DNA from: Chiridota heheva
Lineage: Eukaryota; Echinodermata; Holothuroidea; Apodida; Chiridotidae
Length of the DNA: 64,000 nt
Assembly (NCBI GenBank): GCA_020152595.1
Contig: JAIGNY010003294.1
Span: 137,001-201,000 of the forward strand
Reading direction: 5' to 3'
Position numbers and translations under genes: made by a program. Shown one piece after another: positions 59,601 through 64,000 of this stretch (the first letter of the stretch is position 1; each line of letters begins with the position of its first letter). Below the pieces are notes generated by a model, which saw nothing but the letters and a program-made list of their open reading frames with translations, was not told the DNA's origin and did not search any database.

Positions 59601-62600
59601 CTCACCAGTGAGGATGGGCTGGATAGGAGGTTCACCCCTGCCTACATGGTGGCGACCCTCGTCGGGGTTGGAATAATCAGGCCCCTGGAAAATTCCAGGG
59701 TCGCCCCTAAATAAGTCGGGTCCGAGAGGGGACTAGGTCCGACTTCTTGTGATTGATCAACCAACCCAGTCTCTGGGCTACAGAGATCAGTGTCGTGTGT
59801 CTGGTCACTAGCAATGGGTCGTCTACAACGATACACCAGTCATCCAGATAGATAAAGATTGTGATACCCTGCTCGCGCAGGTAGATCACTATCACCCTTG
59901 TCACCCTGGTAAACACCTGGGGTGTGGTCGAGAGACCAAAAGGAGAGCGTTAAACATGAAGAAGGTTCCTTCAAACATGAACATGGCATAGATAGGTACA
60001 TGCAGGTAGGCGTCTGAGAGGTTGACTAAGGTCGCCCACAGGCTTTTATGTAAGAGGGGGAGAATGCTGTGCAGTGTCTCATTTTAAAGTTCGTGGGGCG
60101 TATAAACTTGTTCATTGTTTTGAGGTTCAAGATTGGCCGCCACAGGCCCCCTTTCTTGGGGTTAGAAAAAAAATGGACATAAAAAACCCTTTCAGTAGCG
60201 ATGGTACCGAGGTAATTGCCCTTTTCAATTAATTCTTTGATCTCTTCGGGTAACAATAATTTTGAACTTGGGAGATTGGAGGGGCAGTTGGCCTCAAGAT
60301 CCCCTGGCCTCACAGAGGGAGGAAAACTTCAGTTTGTACCCTTCTTGTGTGGTACGCAGCACTCACCAGGTTATTTGGGCCAACTCTGTGGAAATCTCTG
60401 AGACCAGATTGCATATTTATAGCATAGAAGGTAAGGTATGTTAAAAGATCCATTCATATGCCATTTTTCATATCATGAAGAAAGACAAATTTGAACCCTT
60501 CGCAGTGGTCGAGGTCCCAGTGCTCAAAATTTGTCCGATTTTATATGATTGCACACAAAATTTGAATTTGAACAGATGCATTGTGGGATACTTCCATAAA
60601 GTATTCCCTAATCGGGAGATCAAAACTGTTATCCCAATCGGGAGTACAACCGGACTGCTAATGACACGGATGGATTTAGCTCTTAGCTTAGCTCATAAAT
60701 CACAAAGAAGAATAGACAGAAATGAATACCTCTAGATGCTCAATGATTTTCTGCTTCTCCTGGAGCTGATTCCTGAGTACTTGGATCTCTGACGAGGAGG
60801 TAGGGTTGTGCTTGGGATCCAGTGTGCGTATAACTGACTTGGCTTTCTCAAGGTACTTGCGATATCTCTCCTCCATGGACCTCATATTCTCATCTTTCTT
60901 TTGCAGCTCATCTTGCAGCAAGTTAACTTTGTCCTCTGGAAGATTAAAGGCATCAATCAGTATTTAATCATCCTTTTTATCAATGTTATAACTATATATC
61001 AAAGCAGAAATAGACTTAAACACTGATAAGAATCTTGTAATATGATTCGATAATTTGTCATGTCCACATATGTAACAAAATATACAAGTTTCTTATGTGA
61101 TATGTGAAGGAAAGTTTCAAAAAGTCACAATTTCCTTTTCAGAAGTTTGAAAGGTTTCTATAAATTCATAAAAGCAATAAGTGAGAGTAAACGCTTCAAT
61201 GGGAAGGAAGCCTCAATGAACAAGCTCCACTAATCCAGAGTTATCAGGTTATTTAATCAATTGCAGTTTTATCTTAATTTCACTTGTTGTGAAGCATTTA
61301 AATCTCTGACTGAATAATCAATGACGATCAAATTGGGAGTTATCAGGTATCATTCATTTCAAACAAAACTTAAACATGGGATCTAACATTATATCTAGAT
61401 ACTCTCAACATGCGCTACTTACGAGTTTCAATAAATTTGGGCTCAAGTTCATCAATAAATGATCTTTTCTTCAAGAGCTCCACTTCTGATTCCCGCAGAT
61501 GTTCTCTGTTTCAATAAGAATAATGAAAAAACACTAACTTTAAAATTGAAGAGAGTGCCAAAAACTTGTAGCAAATCTATTATAGTAAAGGAGAAATAAT
61601 GAAGTTACCAGAAATAGCAGCTTGATGATAGAATGAATACTGATAACCCTTACTTGTGATGCCTTGGTTGAAAGCGGGGGTGGAAGCCTTCTTATCTTAT
61701 AAAATGCAATCTTTTAGTTAATAAATTGATCTAAATATCTACAATCTTATTTTCATTTGTTAAGCTTCTACTAACATTATAAGTTTGCCTACCCAAATAG
61801 GTGATTTAAAAAAGGCTTTTGTCCATATGTAATGCCATCAATTTTTCCCCTTTGTAATACTTGCAAATGTTTCACATGTAAAAGGTCCCAGACCCTGCTT
61901 TCATTAGCTGAGTCCAGCAGCTTTTTTTTTAAAAAGTGAGCAAGTTCTACTGCATGTGATAATTCAACATCACAGAGTGTAATTACATGGAGAAAATCAG
62001 AGAGATGCAAGTAATATTTTATATTTGTCCAAAGTTGTAAAAATGAGACCTGAGCCCAGGGGCGTAAATACTGGAGGGTAGGGTGGGTGGGGGTGCTACA
62101 ACCCTGCACCTTCGGTAAAGCTGTTGGTAAAATTGAAGACCTGTTGGTAAATCAAGGTTCGCGTCAGTAAAACTTCCATTAAAGACGATGAATACTATTA
62201 TTAAAAAAATTAATATTATGGCACACGTTCTGTGATTTTGGACCAATGACCTTTTTTTTTGCTTTTCAAAATTGTTGACGTTATGGGGACCCTGAATGTG
62301 GAATATATTTTTGTCGGTAACTCTTTCGTTTGTAAATTTGTAATTTTACACACCCAATCAAAAGGGTCTACAGACGCCACTGCCTGAGCCACCTTCTTTA
62401 AGACAAAGATAACCCATTAACCTCCCTTTGAAGTGATATCATATTGTCATGATATATATATAAACTCACTGCCAAGGCTGAATCCAGATTATACTATTGT
62501 TAATGATAAGAAAGCTGTATTCTGTACTAGCAGGGATATATTACTATAGCTACATGATTAGAGTAGAGCATACAATACCATGGTGTGAAGTTGTGTTTTT

Positions 62601-63191
62601 TATATTTTCAACAAGACATAAAACCACCAGTAATCTATAATCTGAAAGGATCTACCTACTGTGGTGTAGCGGTTATTATACCTGTCTACAGACCACGAGG
62701 CCCTGTGTTCAAGCCTGGGTTGGGTAGACACGCCAGTGTACCACAACTGATTATCAAAGGCTGTGGACATTGACTTGGTTGTCGATGTTATGTCTGTCCG
62801 TACCTCGTACCTGTGTTCTCGTCTGGGTCGTATTAAGCGTTTCGTGATAGCAATTGTACTATCATAAGCGAATACGCAGGCGACAACCCCGTCATTGTAA
62901 TTGTGTGTTCAACTCTCTCTCTCTTTCTGATATCATATTGACAGCAACAATTAAGACTTAAGAATGTGTATCTCTTCTGATATCATCTAGTGGGGTAAAA
63001 CTTGCAGAAAGTAACTTAGAGTAAGAACAAAGTATTAGGTGTCATATATACAGGGCCATAATCCCTGAGGAGTGATGGGGTATTGGCCCCTGCACTTGCA
63101 GGTGGGGGAATATACTCCATGGATGAGGTAAGATTATGAAAATCAAAACAACTTACTTATGCTCCTGCAGCTTTTTCCGCAGCTCTTGGTT
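53529..63191 (-). CDS. HOOK: HOOK family dynein-dynactin adaptor, C-terminal part (last 5 coding exons)
   Basis: HOOK proteins are cytoplasmic microtubule motor adaptors: the N-terminal Hook domain binds dynein light intermediate chain, a long coiled coil engages dynein-dynactin, and the C-terminus binds cargo through the FTS-FHIP (FHF) complex. Minus-strand exons 63191-63157, 61505-61423, 60935-60730, 56612-56541 and 53663-53529 join in phase with GT/AG borders to give 176 residues and a TAA stop. The strongest match is the C-terminal coiled coil plus conserved tail: LQKKDENMRSMEERYRKYLE, VIRTLDPKHNP and EEKLIVSAWYNM, against human HOOK3 LQKKDEDMKAMEERYKMYLE, VIKTLDPKLNP and EEKLIVSAWYNK. 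The N-terminal Hook domain and most of the coiled coil lie right of base 64000. Vertebrates have three paralogues; this one cannot be assigned to one of them. Confidence 0.95.
53974..55262 (-). mobile_element. I/Nimb-like non-LTR retrotransposon, best preserved 3' half
   Basis: On the minus strand: linker (55240-55000), RNase H (TSIFTDGSKKGDKTAAAAVI, FPAEVKAILL, FAIFSDTKAILTSL, WIPSHVGIHGND.ADAA; acidic residues D-E-D kept), then an intact zinc knuckle CNNCHCTLTVHHVLLAC and YNLPRASL, ending HASLYNHI and TAG at 54188-54186. The 3' UTR runs to a CAAACAAACAGACAAAC tail (plus 53974-53990). At least one stop lies in RNase H (LNLK-stop-DNS). 5'-truncated. Same family as 23.6 kb; it lies in the last HOOK intron. 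Confidence 0.88.
55263..56021. other. HOOK intron, no feature seen
   Basis: A/G-rich then AT-rich intronic DNA with no supportable repeat. Confidence 0.5.
56023..56471. mobile_element. Tc1/mariner-like MITE with TA target sites (445 bp)
   Basis: Element 56025-56469 has inverted ends CAATCTTGGACAAAACT (perfect over 17 bp) and is flanked by TA on both sides, the mariner-superfamily signature. No transposase. The interior contains CCCTACCCCTCCCCTCTTAT with CAATGTTGAA and a GGGGAGGGGGAGGGGAGGGG tract at 56200-56240. It sits 70 bp from a HOOK exon. Confidence 0.88.
56541..56612 (-). CDS. HOOK: HOOK exon (72 bp), EEKLIVSAWYN motif
   Basis: Exactly 24 codons in phase 0, reading HEKEKSKVTRDLEEKLIVSA and WYNM. 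EEKLIVSAWYN is invariant in animal HOOK proteins and follows the last coiled coil. The acceptor is TTTTGCTACAG and the donor ATG|GTAAGT. Confidence 0.94.
56813..56904. repeat. 46-bp direct duplication, one mismatch
   Basis: ATGCATTCAATGGGGGTTGA...AAGATTCAATAT twice in tandem, differing at one base (C to A). Recent local duplication in a HOOK intron. Confidence 0.95.
57105..57180 (+). repeat. SINE family S2 fragment
   Basis: TTTTGATTCCCGTCGTGAAC and GCTGCATTGTGTCCTTTCTC match box B and the start of the body of the 43.85 kb SINE, then stop where the inverted-repeat block begins. Apparently truncated by that insertion. Confidence 0.7.
57183..57466. repeat. Inverted-repeat element abutting the DIRS-like element (about 284 bp)
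   Basis: The left arm GTAAATTCACCCTGCTTGGT, CAGTGGGGGTATTTACGAGA, CTTACCTTCTATGC pairs with the right arm (reverse complement GTAAATTCACCCCGTTTGGT, AAGCGGGGGTATTTACGAGA, CTTACCTTCTATGC), about 60 bp each. The inner ends of the arms carry the same TACCTTCTATGC core as the DIRS termini. Confidence 0.85.
57725..58690 (-). pseudogene. DIRS tyrosine recombinase (broken)
   Basis: Minus strand: RRASTLGKYNLNLESF and NTIKGFRLAIHG (N-terminal SAM-like domain), FVKGMFLQRPT, PPFEFL, LTLKTVFLLSAVSTRWRGAI HALS (box I Arg), then after a frame change TISRWIVQAI, AHQVRGLAASKALF (H-x-x-R of box II) and, after another, IMSTAVWKKPATFVSAYLQD (nucleophile Tyr). All catalytic residues of the family are visible but spread over three frames; one frameshift falls at a run of G at 57880-57890. 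Confidence 0.88.
59081..59600 (-). pseudogene. DIRS RNase H domain (broken)
   Basis: SVTIVTDASISGWGAH (59325-59597 frame) carries the first catalytic Asp; HINLLELEAV (59081-59314 frame) carries the Glu segment usual in DIRS-type RNase H, followed after a frameshift by a diverged remainder. The two motifs are in different frames. Confidence 0.85.
59605..60400 (-). pseudogene. DIRS reverse transcriptase (broken)
   Basis: Minus-strand pieces: VLRTTQEGYKLKFSS, LLPEEIKELIEKG, VFYVHFFSNPKKGGLWRPIL, NLKTMNKFI (60313-60026), then TIFIYLDDWCIVVDDP with the catalytic YLDD (59916-59707) and QRLGWLINHKKSDLVPS. Order and spacing match DIRS-group reverse transcriptase. At least two frame changes (near 60020 and 59950) and stops. 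Confidence 0.9.
60730..60935 (-). CDS. HOOK: HOOK exon (206 bp), C-terminal coiled coil
   Basis: The most diagnostic HOOK exon: LLQDELQKKDENMRS, MEERYRKYLEKAKSVIRTLD, PKHNPTSSSEIQVLRNQLQ, IIEHLE. It matches HOOK1/3 at about two residues in three and contains the signature ERY..YLEKA..VI.TLDPK.NP. The donor is GAG|GTATTC and the acceptor CTTCCAG. Confidence 0.95.
61423..61505 (-). CDS. HOOK: HOOK exon (83 bp), coiled coil
   Basis: It reads EHLRESEVELLKKRSFIDEL and EPKFIET, matching HOOK3 EKLTEVHEELQKKQELIEDLQPDI. Phase is 1 base + 27 codons + 1 base; the junction with the next exon gives Gln. The donor is ACTC|GTAAGT. Confidence 0.87.
61506..62048. other. HOOK intron, no feature seen
   Basis: AT-rich intronic DNA between the 83-bp exon and the hAT-like MITE. 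Confidence 0.5.
62049..62390. mobile_element. hAT-like MITE with perfect 8-bp target duplication (326 bp)
   Basis: Element 62057-62382 begins CAGGGGCGTAAATAC and ends GTCTACAGACGCCACTG; termini CAG(G/T)GGCGT are hAT-like. It is flanked by identical 8-bp CCTGAGCC at 62049-62056 and 62383-62390. No transposase inside. It lies in a HOOK intron and resembles, but is not identical to, the MITE at 30.4 kb. Confidence 0.9.
62651..62925 (+). repeat. tRNA-derived SINE, family S1 (plus copy)
   Basis: Head GGTGTAGCGGTTATTATACC (box A-like) and GTGTTCAAGCCTGGG (box B-like). The body CTGTGGACATTGACTTGGTT, GTCGATGTTATG, CGTCTGGGTCGTATTAAGCG, CATTGTAATTGTGTGTTCAA matches the minus copy at 11.7 kb. It ends in (CT)n. 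Confidence 0.82.
63157..63191 (-). CDS. HOOK: HOOK exon (35 bp), coiled coil
   Basis: It reads NQELRKKLQEH plus a shared Lys codon, aligning with HOOK3 KLKQKLEAHMEKL. The acceptor is TGTATACACAG-like (AG at 63193-63192) and the donor CATAA|GTAAGT. It is recognised mainly because it joins in phase to the next exon. Confidence 0.8.
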
Positions 63192-64000
63192 CTGTGTATG
63201 AAGAGAACAGGTAGAATTATAATCTCTGAATAAATTGTGAACAAATACCAGAACAGTTATTTGAATCAAACAAAGCATCCTTTATTATTCTGGGGTCCTA
63301 ACATAATTTGAATGCACTTTTCTTGCATATAATTGTCCGAAAAGCATTAGGAATTAATTTTTCAGATTAACTGTAATTATTTCTAATGAATACTTAATTC
63401 ATTTTTTAATGACACAAGAATTAAAAATTAAACCTCTGCAATTTAAACCTTCCATGATTAAGCAAAAAGATGCCGTTGCTTTTCGAATAAAAGCTCCTTA
63501 AGCTCAGTTGTAATAATTATTCCCTTTTATCATCAGCTAAGTTTTTTTTATTTGACCAATTCTGAAAACTTGATGCCAAAATGATTTACTTTTAAAGCAT
63601 GTGGGCATGGATGATATGACCTATGTGCCTATATGCCTTATGCTACACCAATGACCTTTTGATGCACAGGCTACATCACATGACAAAAGGAAAACGGCAA
63701 AAACGTTTTTTTTTTTAAATGTATCTATCTCTTGGTAGAAATCACTAGAGGTCTCAAGTAATGTTTAGCGATCAGGGACTTCGTTCCATATATATACATA
63801 CATATGTGTATATCTTGACTACTATATGAAAATATTCAATAATCATCACAATGTCTTACAGGCCAACTAGTATCATAGCAAAATAAAACAAATATTGCTG
63901 TGAAATATTTTGCATGCTTCACGCTTTATCAGAGCGAAATGAATCAAGATCGTTTCTCACAGTTGGTTCTAACTGTATTGTAATACAAATGAATTTGGAT
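63192..64000. other. HOOK intron at the right edge
   Basis: AT-rich; no further HOOK exon seen before the window ends, so the next upstream exon lies beyond base 64000. Confidence 0.55.

Larger units (their letters stand above)
57228..60440 (-). mobile_element. DIRS-like tyrosine-recombinase retrotransposon, decayed
   Basis: About 3 kb on the minus strand in a HOOK intron: reverse transcriptase, RNase H, then tyrosine recombinase, the DIRS order. Bounded by inverted copies of ACCTTACCTTCTATGCTATA + AATAT.GCAATC: right end 60402-60440, left end at 57228-57262 or 57474-57510 (both present; the first also shares CTGGTCT.AGAGA with the right end). DIRS elements carry inverted or split direct terminal repeats instead of LTRs and lack an integrase. 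A gag-like ORF is absent: RT begins within about 40 bp of the right terminus, so the 5' part was deleted. Stops and frameshifts occur in all domains. Confidence 0.9.

Overview
This is a window of a large, repeat-rich animal genome, not a prokaryotic one. The only conserved genes have short exons with GT/AG borders separated by kilobase introns, and most of the rest is transposon debris, SINEs and tandem arrays. AT-rich background, frequent TAGGCCTA- and TACATGTA-like words, and single KDM4- and HOOK-type genes suggest a marine invertebrate, perhaps an echinoderm. That placement is inference and not firm.

Two protein-coding genes are clear, both on the minus strand. (1) About 11.38 kb down to 0.68 kb: eight exons coding the JmjN and JmjC catalytic module (354 codons) of a KDM4/JMJD2 histone H3K9/K36 demethylase, with every iron, 2-oxoglutarate and zinc ligand I could place intact. 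The gene probably continues past the left edge. (2) From beyond the right edge down to 53.53 kb: the last five coding exons (176 codons plus stop) of a HOOK family dynein adaptor. The genes are tandem and about 42 kb apart. I found no convincing host exon between them.

Layout. 0-11.4 kb: KDM4 exons; the introns hold a composite repeat with ~300-bp internal units, a LINE reverse-transcriptase fragment, a 33-bp tandem array, a LINE 3' end and a fold-back element. 11.4-53.5 kb: SINE copies, (TA)n tracts, a 24-bp minisatellite, several I/Nimb-like LINE 3' ends, a second composite repeat, a hAT-like MITE with a strong hairpin, a decayed A-rich LINE (31.4-35.2 kb), and arrays with 60-, 20-, 18/21- and 48-bp units. 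53.5-64 kb: HOOK exons; the introns hold an I/Nimb-like LINE 3' half, a mariner-like MITE with TA target sites, a decayed DIRS-like retrotransposon (YLDDW reverse transcriptase, RNase H, tyrosine recombinase) bounded by inverted repeats, a hAT-like MITE with a perfect 8-bp target duplication, and a tRNA-derived SINE.

Most long open frames in the window come from tandem arrays whose unit length is a multiple of three, so they are open on both strands and should not be read as genes. No operon-like or defence-like system is visible. The most notable signals are a stop codon overlapping the KDM4 exon 8 splice donor, the nested inverted repeats around the DIRS-like element, the composite repeat family with a variable number of internal units, and the same 24-bp minisatellite at two sites in opposite orientation.
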